Assembly: GCA_035540935.1 (NCBI GenBank)
Contig: DATLFS010000006.1
Coordinates: 1 to 21,812, forward strand
Source of the DNA: DATLFS01 sp035540935
GTDB taxonomy: Bacteria > Actinomycetota > CADDZG01 > WHSQ01
Length of the DNA: 21,812 nucleotides
Direction: 5' to 3'
Shown: positions 7,432 through 14,188 of the stretch, in pieces
Layout of the letters: each line of letters starts with the position of its first letter
Position numbering within the stretch: position 1 is the stretch's first letter
Program-made: the position numbers and the translations under genes
The notes under the pieces: generated by a model
What the model was told of the DNA's origin: nothing
What the model saw: the letters and a program-made list of their open reading frames with translations, nothing else
The model's database searches: none

Positions 7432-8166
7432 ATGTATTGGGTCTTCAAGGCCGTGCTCAAGCCTCTCCTCAAGCTGGCCTACGGCATCCGGGTGGAGGGG
7501 CTCGAGAACGTGCCGCGGCGGGGTGCGGCGATCGTCGCCGCCAACCACGTCTCGTTCCTCGACTCCTTCTTCATCCCCCTCGTCATCAAGTGGCGCAAAG
7601 TCACCTATCTGGCCAAGGCGGACTACTTCAAATCGCCCAAGACATCCTGGTTCTTCACGTGCGCGGGTCAGATCCCGTGCGAGCGCGAGGGCGGAAAGAA
7701 GTCGCAGCAGTCGCTCGAGATCGCGCTCGAGGTCCTCGAGGAAGGGAAGTTGCTGGGGATCTATCCCGAAGGGACGCGGTCTCCGGACGGCCGGCTTCAT
7801 CGAGGGCGTACGGGAGTGGCGCGCCTCGCTCTGGCGGCGAAGACCCCGGTCATCCCGTGCGGGCTCGTCGGTACCGACGTGGTCATGCCGAAGAACCGCA
7901 AGTACCCGCGGCTGTTCCATCGCGGCCGTCGGATCGGCGTAGTGGTCCGGTTCGGAAAGCCCCTCGACTTCTCGAGGTTCGAGGGCCGAGAGCGCGACCG
8001 GTTCGCGCTCCGGAGTGTCACGGACGAGATCGTGTACGAGATCATGCAGCTCTCGGGCCAGGAGTACGTGGACGAGTACGCGTCCCGGACCGCGACCGAG
8101 CCGTTGCCGGAGTCGACCCGGCCGGTGGACGACATCGACCTGGCCGACGAGGCGCTGGTCGGCTGA
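7432..8166 (+). CDS. plsC: 1-acyl-sn-glycerol-3-phosphate acyltransferase (PlsC/LPLAT family)
   Basis: Membrane-associated acyltransferase of about 244 residues that adds the second acyl chain to lysophosphatidic acid. Motif I NHVSFLDSF carries the catalytic H-x4-D pair (His39, Asp44). Motif III is YPEGTRSPDG (111-120), which binds the phosphate, and motif IV is VIPCGLVGTD (140-149). The N-terminus is hydrophobic and amphipathic. The frame is open upstream to GTG 7369, but the family alignment starts near MYWVFKAVLK. A purine-rich GGGGAGAGAAGGGG (about 7404-7417) precedes GTG 7429/ATG 7432. A TAACAT at 7386-7391 could be the -10 box giving a short leader, so 7432 is preferred. A 6-bp stem (GCCGAC/GTCGGC, 8143-8163) sits at the end of the gene, one base from the convergent glpK. 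The C-terminal tail (about 205-244) is acidic and probably disordered. Confidence 0.88.
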   Translation: MYWVFKAVLKPLLKLAYGIRVEGLENVPRRGAAIVAANHVSFLDSFFIPLVIKWRKVTYLAKADYFKSPKTSWFFTCAGQIPCEREGGKKSQQSLEIALEVLEEGKLLGIYPEGTRSPDGRLHRGRTGVARLALAAKTPVIPCGLVGTDVVMPKNRKYPRLFHRGRRIGVVVRFGKPLDFSRFEGRERDRFALRSVTDEIVYEIMQLSGQEYVDEYASRTATEPLPESTRPVDDIDLADEALVG

Positions 8167-8167
8167 G

Positions 8168-9667
8168 CTACTCCGCTCGCGCCCACGCGCGTGAGCGGTC
8201 GAGCGCCTCCCGCCACTCCGCGTAGCGCGCGTCGGCTTCGTCGCGTCCCATGCGCGGCTCGTACTCGGCCGCAACCGCCCACTTCGCCGCGATCTCCTCT
8301 CGGCTCGACCACACACCGGCGTCCAGCCCCGCGAGATAGGCGGCCCCGAGAGCGGTCGTCTCCTGGTTGGCAGGACGCCTGACCGGTGCGCCGAGGAGAT
8401 CGGCCTGGAACTGGCAGAGGACGTCCATGACGCTGGCGCCGCCGTCGACGCGGAGCTCCTGAAGGGGCGCGCCGGAGTCGGCGACCATCGCCTCGACCAC
8501 GTCACGCGTCTGGAAGGCCATCGCCTCGACGACCGCGCGGGCGAGATGAGCTTTGGTGGTTCCCTGCGTGATCCCGATCCACGTCCCGCGCGCGTAAGGG
8601 TCCCAGTGCGGCGCGCCCAGACCCACGAACGCCGGCACGAGATAGGTGCCGCCCGAATCGTCCACGCTCGCCGCGAGCGGTCCGGTCTCCGCTGCTTCGG
8701 AGATGACGCCGAGGCCGTCACGAAGCCACTGGATGGCGGCGCCGGTCGTGAATATCGCTCCTTCGAGCGCGTACTCCACCCCGCCGCCGACGTCCCACGC
8801 GGCGGTCGCGAGCAGCCCGCGCTCGCTGTGCGCCGGATCGGCACCGGTGTTCACCAGAACGAACGAGCCGGTGCCGTAGGTGTTCTTCGCCATGCCCCGT
8901 TCGAAGCACGCTTGGCCGAACAGCGCGGCTTGCTGGTCGCCCGCGGCACCGGAGATCGGCACCTCGGCACCTCCGAGCAGCGAAGAAGAAGTGGCGCCGA
9001 AGCGGCCGCTCGTGCGCCGGACGTCGGGAAGGAGCGACGCTGGGATGTCGAGCCGGTCGAGGATCCAGGGATCCCACTTCCGCTCCGCGAGCGAGTAGAG
9101 CATCGTCCTCGACGCGTTCCCGGGTTCGGTGACATGGACCTCACCGCCGGTGAGCTTCCAGATGAGCCAGGTGTCGATCGTTCCGAAAGCAAGCTCACCG
9201 GCCTCCGCGCGCCCGCGGGCGCCGTCTACGTTGTCGAGCAGCCAGATGATCTTGGACGCCGAGAAATACGGGTCGAGGACGAGTCCCGTGCGGCGGCGCA
9301 GCTCGTCTTCCAGCCCCTCGCTCCGCAGACGCTCGCAGATCGCGGCGCTTCGCCGGCACTGCCAGACCACCGCGCCTGCCACCGGCTGCCCCGTCTTCCG
9401 GTCCCACAGCACCGCCGTCTCGCGCTGGTTCGTGATGCCGATGGCCGCCAGATCCGATCCGGACGCCCCGGCGTCCTCGAGGGCCGCGCCGAGAACGCCG
9501 CGGGTGACCTCCCAGATCTCCTCGGCGTCGTGCTCGACCCAGCCGGGGCGCGGGAAGTGCTGCGTGAACTCGGAATAAGCGCGCCCTCGCACCCGAGCGT
9601 CGGCGTCCAGCACCAGGACCGTGATGCCGGTGGTCCCGGCATCGATAGCGCACACCAGCTCGGCCAT
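8168..9667 (-). CDS. glpK: Glycerol kinase
   Basis: FGGY-family kinase of 499 residues, the normal length, which phosphorylates glycerol to sn-glycerol 3-phosphate in the cytosol. The N-terminal phosphate loop is CAIDAGTTGITV (6-17). Glycerol contacts are visible as Arg82-Glu83 in TNQRETAVLWDRKTG, Tyr134 in LDPYFSASK and Asp244 in GAAGDQQAALFGQ, the Asp being the catalytic base. YGTGSFVLVNTG and GLGAPHWDPYARG are the family signatures. The ATG follows GGAGGGG on the minus strand, 3-4 nt upstream. No glpF or glpD is adjacent. The 23-bp gap at its 5' end is shared with the divergent RsbW-like gene. It converges on plsC with a single base between stop codons; both enzymes feed or use glycerol 3-phosphate-derived lipid intermediates, but they are not co-transcribed. 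Confidence 0.95.
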   Translation of the reverse strand: MAELVCAIDAGTTGITVLVLDADARVRGRAYSEFTQHFPRPGWVEHDAEEIWEVTRGVLGAALEDAGASGSDLAAIGITNQRETAVLWDRKTGQPVAGAVVWQCRRSAAICERLRSEGLEDELRRRTGLVLDPYFSASKIIWLLDNVDGARGRAEAGELAFGTIDTWLIWKLTGGEVHVTEPGNASRTMLYSLAERKWDPWILDRLDIPASLLPDVRRTSGRFGATSSSLLGGAEVPISGAAGDQQAALFGQACFERGMAKNTYGTGSFVLVNTGADPAHSERGLLATAAWDVGGGVEYALEGAIFTTGAAIQWLRDGLGVISEAAETGPLAASVDDSGGTYLVPAFVGLGAPHWDPYARGTWIGITQGTTKAHLARAVVEAMAFQTRDVVEAMVADSGAPLQELRVDGGASVMDVLCQFQADLLGAPVRRPANQETTALGAAYLAGLDAGVWSSREEIAAKWAVAAEYEPRMGRDEADARYAEWREALDRSRAWARAE

Positions 9668-9690
9668 CCACCCCTCCGGAGACGTCGATA

Positions 9691-10095
9691 ATGGTCGTCG
9701 TGCGAGCTCAGCCGCTGGGGGACAAAGCTAGCCTGTCGCAGGTGCGGCGGCAGATAAGGGCCGACCTCGCGCGACGCGACATCGACCAGTCCGATCTCTT
9801 CGACTGTCTCGTGGCCGTCACCGAAGCCTGCACGCGCGCGCTGGTGCAAGCGGACGCGCCGGTGTCGCCCACGGTCGCGTGGGAGATCACCGACAGCCTG
9901 GCGCGGTTCTACGTGAGGGACTTCACCGGCAAGGAGTGGTCGCGCGTGTCGCATCCGTCGCGCCGCGACGATGAGAGTGAAGAGGCGATGAACTACGGAC
10001 TCGACATCATCCGGTCGCTCATGGATGAGGTCGACGTCGCGGTGGGGCCGGACGGGACGGTCGTCTCGCTGGTGAAACGACTGGCTACCTCTTGA
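9691..10095 (+). CDS. RsbW-like anti-sigma factor with degenerate ATP site
   Basis: Small cytosolic protein of 134 residues with the fold pattern of HATPase_c/RsbW serine kinases, which normally bind and phosphorylate anti-anti-sigma proteins. Recognisable pieces are DLFDCLVAVTEACTRAL (N-box helix, 35-51), a strand ending FYVRDFTGKEW (73-83) and NYGLDIIRSLMDEVDVAV (101-118), then GTVVSLVKRL. Key residues are changed: the Mg-binding Asn of the N-box (EACTN) is Arg49, and the DxGxG loop reads DFTGK. Its ATP binding is therefore doubtful. GGAG at 9678-9681 precedes the ATG by 9 nt. It stands alone, with no sigma factor or STAS partner adjacent. Its last 11 bp overlap the end of the convergent RlpA-like gene. 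It could be a protein-binding pseudo-kinase; this is inference. Confidence 0.72.
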   Translation: MVVVRAQPLGDKASLSQVRRQIRADLARRDIDQSDLFDCLVAVTEACTRALVQADAPVSPTVAWEITDSLARFYVRDFTGKEWSRVSHPSRRDDESEEAMNYGLDIIRSLMDEVDVAVGPDGTVVSLVKRLATS

Positions 10096-11098
10096 CGAGG
10101 ATCTCGGCGTAGACCCACCCGAGGCCGGTGATGCCGATCGTCTCGGCGGCGGCCTGGCTGAGGTCGAGGATGCGGCCGTCGATGTAGGGACCCCGGTCGT
10201 TCACCAGGACGACCACGCCGCGCCCTTCATGCTCGACATACAGCCACGTGCCCAGAGGGAGCTCCTTGCTCGCGGCCGTGAGCTTGCTCGGATCGAAGAT
10301 CGCGCCGGAGGCGGTGGGATTCCCCTCGAAGCCGGGCCCGTACCAGGAAGCGATCCCCTCGAACGAGACACCCGTCGAGGTGTAGCCGTCGGGGATGCCG
10401 CGCAGGGGCTTGCCGCCTCCGCTCAGTAGACGGTCGAAGGCGCCGGCCGGGTCTGCGGCCGCCGCCGCGGCGCGCCGCGCTTGGCGCTCGAGCCGCTCGA
10501 TCTCCTCGGCCAGCCGGCGCAAGGTGGCGCGTCGCCGCGCCAGCGTCTCTTCGATATCGGTGGTGACTGCGGCGACCCGCTGCTGAGAGGAGATGAGCCG
10601 CTGTTTCCGTTCGTCGAGCCGGAGCTGCGCCTCTTCCGCCCTCTCTCGCTCCCGGGCGGCGCGGCGCAGCATCTCTTCGGCGCGCCGTGCCGCGGCTCCG
10701 CCGACCGCGAGGAACAGCTCGAGGTCGGAGACGTTGCGAGCCGACAGGATCAGATCGAGGTTCCCCATGGACGAGCCGCTCTTGTAGATCTCGACGGCGT
10801 CCGCGATGAAGGCCTCCTCGGCGGCTCTCTCGGCCGCGCCGGCGTCGCGTCGCGTCAGCTCGAGCGCGCCTATGTCGCGTGTGACGGTGGCGATCTCCCC
10901 TTCGAGCGCCCGCTGCCGGTCGCGCAGTTCCTCCAGACGGTGTTCCAACACCGTCACCTCATCACCCAGCCGCTGGGCGCGCGCCCGCAGTGCATCGAGA
11001 TCGGTCGCGGCGGCCGGTCCCGGCGCGGTCGCGGCGAGGCTCGCCGCGATAGCGGCGGCGGCGATCGCTCTCGGGGCGCGTCGGGACGACGAGATCAT
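10085..11098 (-). CDS. Secreted coiled-coil protein with C-terminal RlpA-like domain
   Basis: Exported protein of 337 residues. A signal peptide covers about 1-31, with Arg residues, an Ala-rich core and an APGPAAA|TD cleavage region. Long coiled coil rich in Ala, Arg and Glu follows at about 33-215, resembling the PcsB/RipA-type N-terminal regions of cell-wall hydrolases. The C-terminal double-psi beta-barrel (about 246-336) is RlpA-like: EGIASWYGPGFEGNPTASG, LPLGTWLYVEH, VLVNDRGPYIDGRILDLS. The conserved Asp301 in NDRGPY matches the presumed catalytic Asp of RlpA lytic transglycosylases. Likely role is peptidoglycan cleavage during division or remodelling outside the membrane. No SPOR domain is present. 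The gene is divergent from pfp. No clear ribosome site precedes the ATG. Confidence 0.85.
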   Translation of the reverse strand: MISSSRRAPRAIAAAAIAASLAATAPGPAAATDLDALRARAQRLGDEVTVLEHRLEELRDRQRALEGEIATVTRDIGALELTRRDAGAAERAAEEAFIADAVEIYKSGSSMGNLDLILSARNVSDLELFLAVGGAAARRAEEMLRRAARERERAEEAQLRLDERKQRLISSQQRVAAVTTDIEETLARRRATLRRLAEEIERLERQARRAAAAAADPAGAFDRLLSGGGKPLRGIPDGYTSTGVSFEGIASWYGPGFEGNPTASGAIFDPSKLTAASKELPLGTWLYVEHEGRGVVVLVNDRGPYIDGRILDLSQAAAETIGITGLGWVYAEILVKR

Positions 11099-11130
11099 CG
11101 GCTTGTTTATCGACGCACGGGACGCCGCGA

Positions 11131-11159
11131 TTGAGCCTCGCCCTCGTCCGCGGGATGAT
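11131..11159 (+). promoter_or_regulatory. Candidate sigma70-type promoter for pfp
   Basis: TTGAGC (11131-11136) and GATGAT (11154-11159) are separated by 17 bp, each matching four of six consensus bases. They lie in the 92-bp gap between the divergent RlpA-like and phosphofructokinase genes. A start near 11166 would give a short leader containing the GGGGGAG at 11182-11188. Matches of this quality can arise by chance. Confidence 0.35.
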
Positions 11160-11190
11160 CGGCGTCCAACTTCTATCCAGCGGGGGAGAC

Positions 11191-12222
11191 ATGGCGCGGA
11201 TCGGGATCCTCACCGGCGGCGGCGACTGCCCGGGCCTCAATGCGGTGATCCGCGCCGTCGTCCGTAAGGGAGTCAACCATTACGGCCACGCGATCGTCGG
11301 CTTCCGCGACGGCTGGCGCGGAGTCGTCGAGAACGACCTGGTCGACCTGACGACCGACAACACCTCGGGCATCCTCCACCGCGGCGGGACGATCCTCGGC
11401 TCCTCACGCACGAACCCCTTCAAGGAGGAGCGCGGCGTAGAGCGGGTCAAGGAAAGCCTCGCCGCGGAGAAGATCGACTGCCTGATCGCGGTCGGAGGCG
11501 AGGACACGCTCGGCGTGGCCCACCGCCTCAGCGGTGAGGGAATCGATGTCGTGGGCGTTCCGAAGACGATCGACAACGATCTCTCCGCAACCGATTTCAC
11601 CTTTGGGTTCCACACCGCGGTGCAGATCTGCACCGACGCCATCGACCGGCTGCACACGACCGCCGAGTCGCACAACCGCGTCCTGGTCGTCGAGGTCATG
11701 GGGCGGCACGCCGGGTGGATCGCGACCTACTCGGGCATCGCCGGCGGCGCCGACGTGATCCTGGTCCCGGAGCGCCCCTTCGCCATCGACGAGGTCTGCG
11801 ACGTGATCCGGCATCGTCACCAGAGGGGACGGCGGTTCTCGATCGTGGTGGTCGCCGAGGGCGCGGTTCCCAAGGAAGGCGAGGAGGCAGTGCAGACGAG
11901 CCAGCGAGATGCCTTCGGCCACGTACGGCTGGGTGGGATCGGGGTGCTGCTGGAGCAGCAGATCGAGGAACGCACGGGCTACGAGACACGTGTGACGATC
12001 CTGGGGCACATCCAGAGAGGCGGAACACCGACGGCGTTCGACCGCGTGCTCGCGACGCGCTTCGGCATCGCCGCCGTGGACGCCGTCGCGGAAGGAGGCT
12101 ACGGTGAGATGGTCGCTCTGCAAGGAACCGACATCGTCCGGGTCCCCCTGGAGAAAGGCGTAGGAGAGCTCAAGACGCTCGACCCCGAGCTGTACGAGAC
12201 CGCCGAGGTCTTCTTCGGATGA
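11191..12222 (+). CDS. pfp: 6-phosphofructokinase, PPi-dependent/mixed-substrate type
   Basis: Cytosolic phosphofructokinase of 343 residues in the PFK-A superfamily. The phosphoryl-donor loop is GILTGGGDCPGLNAVI (5-20). The diagnostic site reads GGEDT (102-106), with Asp105 where ATP enzymes have Gly104 (E. coli numbering). The catalytic loop reads PKTIDND (124-130), with Lys125 where ATP enzymes have Gly124. Asp plus Lys at these two positions is the established signature of PPi-using enzymes, as in Amycolatopsis methanolica. Asp128 is the catalytic base, and MGRHAGW (170-176) binds fructose 6-phosphate. The frame is open upstream to 11131, but ATG 11191 begins at the family's usual MARIGILTGG and has GGGGGAG just before it. 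The reaction is reversible, so it can serve glycolysis and gluconeogenesis. Confidence 0.9.
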   Translation: MARIGILTGGGDCPGLNAVIRAVVRKGVNHYGHAIVGFRDGWRGVVENDLVDLTTDNTSGILHRGGTILGSSRTNPFKEERGVERVKESLAAEKIDCLIAVGGEDTLGVAHRLSGEGIDVVGVPKTIDNDLSATDFTFGFHTAVQICTDAIDRLHTTAESHNRVLVVEVMGRHAGWIATYSGIAGGADVILVPERPFAIDEVCDVIRHRHQRGRRFSIVVVAEGAVPKEGEEAVQTSQRDAFGHVRLGGIGVLLEQQIEERTGYETRVTILGHIQRGGTPTAFDRVLATRFGIAAVDAVAEGGYGEMVALQGTDIVRVPLEKGVGELKTLDPELYETAEVFFG

Positions 12223-12240
12223 CCCGTTCCGAGCGGGTTT
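12222..12240 (+). terminator. Weak hairpin after pfp
   Basis: ACCCGTT (12222-12228) can pair with AGCGGGT (12232-12238), including one T-G pair, around a CCG loop. Only three T residues follow before GGG. It begins at the last base of the pfp stop codon. It may act as a weak intrinsic terminator or simply a 3' hairpin; the short T run makes the call uncertain. Confidence 0.35.
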
Positions 12241-12271
12241 GGGTGAGGCAGCATCGGGAACCTTGCCTTTT

Positions 12272-12730
12272 ATGCAGCTGACGTTCACGCTCTGCCTTCC
12301 GCGTGACGAGGCGAGCGTTCCCTTCGTGAGGCACATGTGCCGGTCGTCCCTCGACCGGCTCGGCGTCGGCCGCGACTGCGCCTCCGACATCGAGATCGCC
12401 GTCTCGGAAGCGTGCACCAACGTGCTCCGCCACGCCGAGACGACCGATGACGGCTATGAGGTTCAGGTCTCGATCGACGAGACCGACTGCACCATCAGCG
12501 TCATCGACACCGGCGGCGATGTCGACGTGGATGCTATCCCCGTGGGGGAGGCGTCGCCCACGGCCGAGAGCGGACGCGGCGTGTATCTCATGAAGGCTCT
12601 CGTCGACGACCTCCGCTTCGTCTCCGACCGCACGAGCGGCACCGTCGTGCGCCTGCGCAAGAGCCTCGAAGTCGAGCCCGGCTCGATCCTCGCCCGGCTC
12701 GCCGGCCGCTCGGCCGCGGCGCCCGCCTGA
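12272..12730 (+). CDS. RsbW-like anti-sigma regulatory serine kinase (HATPase_c)
   Basis: Cytosolic protein of 152 residues in the RsbW/SpoIIAB-like histidine kinase-type ATPase family, which bind sigma factors or phosphorylate anti-anti-sigma proteins. Motifs are intact: N-box IEIAVSEACTNVLRHA with Asn50, G1 box VIDTGGDVD (77-85) and G2 box SGRGVYLMKALVDD (100-113), ending in GTVVRLRKSLE. ATG 12272 is preferred because family similarity begins at QLTFTLCLPRD; the frame is open back to a TTG at 12239 that lies within the pfp hairpin region. No ribosome site precedes it. No sigma or STAS gene is adjacent, so its partner is elsewhere. It is separated from the riboswitch operon by only about 20 bp, and readthrough into thiO is possible. 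Confidence 0.82.
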   Translation: MQLTFTLCLPRDEASVPFVRHMCRSSLDRLGVGRDCASDIEIAVSEACTNVLRHAETTDDGYEVQVSIDETDCTISVIDTGGDVDVDAIPVGEASPTAESGRGVYLMKALVDDLRFVSDRTSGTVVRLRKSLEVEPGSILARLAGRSAAAPA

Positions 12731-12738
12731 CGCGCTCC

Positions 12739-12744
12739 TATACT
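12739..12744 (+). promoter_or_regulatory. -10 box of the thiamine operon promoter
   Basis: TATACT, five of six matches to TATAAT, lies just before the TPP aptamer. A start 6-8 nt downstream (about 12751) would begin the transcript right at the 5' side of the riboswitch. No clear -35 hexamer is seen 17-18 bp upstream, where the sequence is the end of the anti-sigma gene. Confidence 0.55.
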
Positions 12745-12752
12745 GGAGCGAA

Positions 12753-12854
12753 CGCCTGCGGGGAGCTCGGAGGCCACCGGGCTGAGAGGCGGGCCGTCGC
12801 CGCCCGCGACCCCCAAAACCCGATCGCGGTAATGCGCGCGTGGGGAGGGAGCAG
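12753..12854 (+). promoter_or_regulatory. TPP riboswitch (THI element)
   Basis: The conserved thiamine pyrophosphate aptamer is recognisable. GGGGAGC is on the 5' side and CTGAGA is at 12782-12787. A P3 stem pairs GCGGGC (12789-12794) with GCCCGC (12802-12807). ACCC and AACCCGATC follow, then GGTAATGC at 12828-12835 and GTGGGGA leading into the gene. CTGC at 12756-12759 can pair with GCAG at 12851-12854, closing P1 directly before the ATG at 12855. The purine-rich ribosome site (about 12842-12851) therefore lies at the 3' edge of the aptamer. Ligand binding should hide it, giving translational control of thiO and the coupled thiS-thiG. No terminator hairpin with a T run follows. Confidence 0.95.
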
Positions 12855-13985
12855 ATGTCGGAGGCCGCACCGGATGTAGTCGTCCTCGGCGGCGGCGTGA
12901 TCGGGCTGTCGATCGCGTGGCGCGCCCGCCAGCGCGGGCTCACGGTCGAGGTCGTGGACGATGCCCCGGGCAGAGGCGCTTCCTGGGCGGCCGCGGGGCT
13001 CATCGCCCCCGTCACCGAGGTCCACCACGGCGAGGAGGCGTTGCTCGATCTCGCCGCGGACTCGGCGCGGCGCTACCCCGACTTCATCGAAGAGCTCGAG
13101 GAAGCCGCCGGTCGTCCGGCCGGATACCGGCGCTCCGGAACGCTGATGGTCGCGCCCGGCGCCGACGACCTCGCCGCGTTGAGCGAGATCTACGCCCTCC
13201 AGCGGAAGCTGGGCCTCGAGGTCAGCCGTCTCTCGGGGCGAGAGGCGCGTGCGCTCGAGCCGGGGCTCACCCCGCACGTCCGCGGAGGCTTCCTCATCGA
13301 GGGCGACCACGCGGTCGACAACCGCCTCCTCGGCGAGGCCTTGCTGGAAGCGTGCCGACGGTCGGGTGTGGAGCTGACCGCGGCACGCGTTGCCGCCGTA
13401 GAGGTGGGCAGCGCGCGGATCACCGGCGGGCGCCTCGCGAGCGGCGAGGTCCGCCGTGGGGGGACGTTCGTGCTGGCCGCGGGATGCTGGAGCGCCGCTC
13501 TTCCCGGACTGCCTCCGGAAGCCGTCCCTCCGGTGCGTCCGGTGAAGGGGCAGCTGCTGTACCTGAGGGCGGAGGAAGGGGAGCTTCCGCTGTCGCGCAA
13601 CGTCCGCGGCGTCGACGTCTACATCGTGCCGCGTTCCGACGGCCGCATAGCGATCGGCGCGACGGTGGAGGAGCGGGGTTTCGACACCACGGTGACCGCG
13701 GACGGCATCTTCCAACTGCTGCGCTCGGCCTTCGAGCTCGTCCCGGGCCTGAGGGAGTGCGAGCTCATCGAGACGCTCGCCGGGTTGCGCCCCGGCACCC
13801 CGGATAACGCTCCGCTCCTCGGACGCGGCGCGCTCGAGAACCTCGTCGTCGCCACGGGCCATTACCGCAACGGCATCTTGCTCACGCCGGTCACGGCGGA
13901 CGAGATCGCTGCGCTCCTGGCAGGGGAAGAGCCGCCTCTGCTCGAACCGTTCTCACCGCTCCGCTTCGCCCGGGAGCCCGCGTGA
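12855..13985 (+). CDS. thiO: Glycine oxidase ThiO
   Basis: FAD-dependent amine oxidase of 376 residues (DAO family) that oxidises glycine to dehydroglycine (iminoacetate), the aerobic source of the thiazole C2-N unit of thiamine. The dinucleotide-binding motif VVVLGGGVIGLSIAWRA is at the N-terminus, followed by the family's GRGASWAAAGLIAPVTE. The central part carries PVRPVKGQLLYLR, and the C-terminal region AGLRPGTPDNAPLLGR and ATGHYRNGILLTPVTA contains the conserved FAD/substrate residues. ATG 12855 is used rather than GTG 12840, since the latter lies within the riboswitch and the FAD motif follows directly from MSEAAPD. The first gene of the riboswitch operon, it overlaps thiS by 4 bp (GTGA). 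Confidence 0.93.
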   Translation: MSEAAPDVVVLGGGVIGLSIAWRARQRGLTVEVVDDAPGRGASWAAAGLIAPVTEVHHGEEALLDLAADSARRYPDFIEELEEAAGRPAGYRRSGTLMVAPGADDLAALSEIYALQRKLGLEVSRLSGREARALEPGLTPHVRGGFLIEGDHAVDNRLLGEALLEACRRSGVELTAARVAAVEVGSARITGGRLASGEVRRGGTFVLAAGCWSAALPGLPPEAVPPVRPVKGQLLYLRAEEGELPLSRNVRGVDVYIVPRSDGRIAIGATVEERGFDTTVTADGIFQLLRSAFELVPGLRECELIETLAGLRPGTPDNAPLLGRGALENLVVATGHYRNGILLTPVTADEIAALLAGEEPPLLEPFSPLRFAREPA

Positions 13986-14188
13986 GAGTGGTCGTGAACG
14001 GCGCGCCGCGAGAGCTGGAGGGCCCGGTCACGCTTGCCGCGCTGGCGGCGGACGCCGTCGGCGGCGAGGCGGGACAGGGCGTCGCGATCGCGCACAACGG
14101 GGAGGTCGTGCGGCGTAGTTCGTGGAACGAGACCCGGGTGGCGGAGGGCGATCGCGTCGAGATCCTCGTAGCCACCCAGGGAGGCTGA
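13982..14188 (+). CDS. thiS: Thiamine biosynthesis sulfur-carrier protein ThiS
   Basis: Ubiquitin-fold sulfur carrier of 68 residues. It begins MRVVVNGAPRELEGPVTLAAL, contains VAIAHNGEVVRRSSW and VAEGDRVEILVATQGG, and ends in the required Gly-Gly, which is adenylated and converted to the thiocarboxylate that ThiG uses. GTG start overlaps the thiO stop by 4 bp. The codons for the final Gly-Gly (GGAGGC) form part of the ribosome binding site of thiG. The activating enzyme ThiF and the sulfur donor are not in the window. Confidence 0.95.
   Translation: MRVVVNGAPRELEGPVTLAALAADAVGGEAGQGVAIAHNGEVVRRSSWNETRVAEGDRVEILVATQGG

Noticed and set aside
8184..8193. Perfect 10-bp palindrome CACGCGCGTG near the end of glpK
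   Set aside because: It lies in coding sequence, and GC-only palindromes of this length are expected by chance at this base composition.
7285..8844. Very long open frame on the minus strand across plsC and the end of glpK
   Set aside because: It runs antisense to plsC, and in glpK is in another frame. The translation is Arg/Ser/Pro-rich with no motif. High G+C leaves few stop codons.
12840..12854. GTG 12840 as the thiO start
   Set aside because: It lies within the conserved 3' part of the TPP aptamer; ATG 12855 fits both the ribosome site and the FAD-motif spacing.
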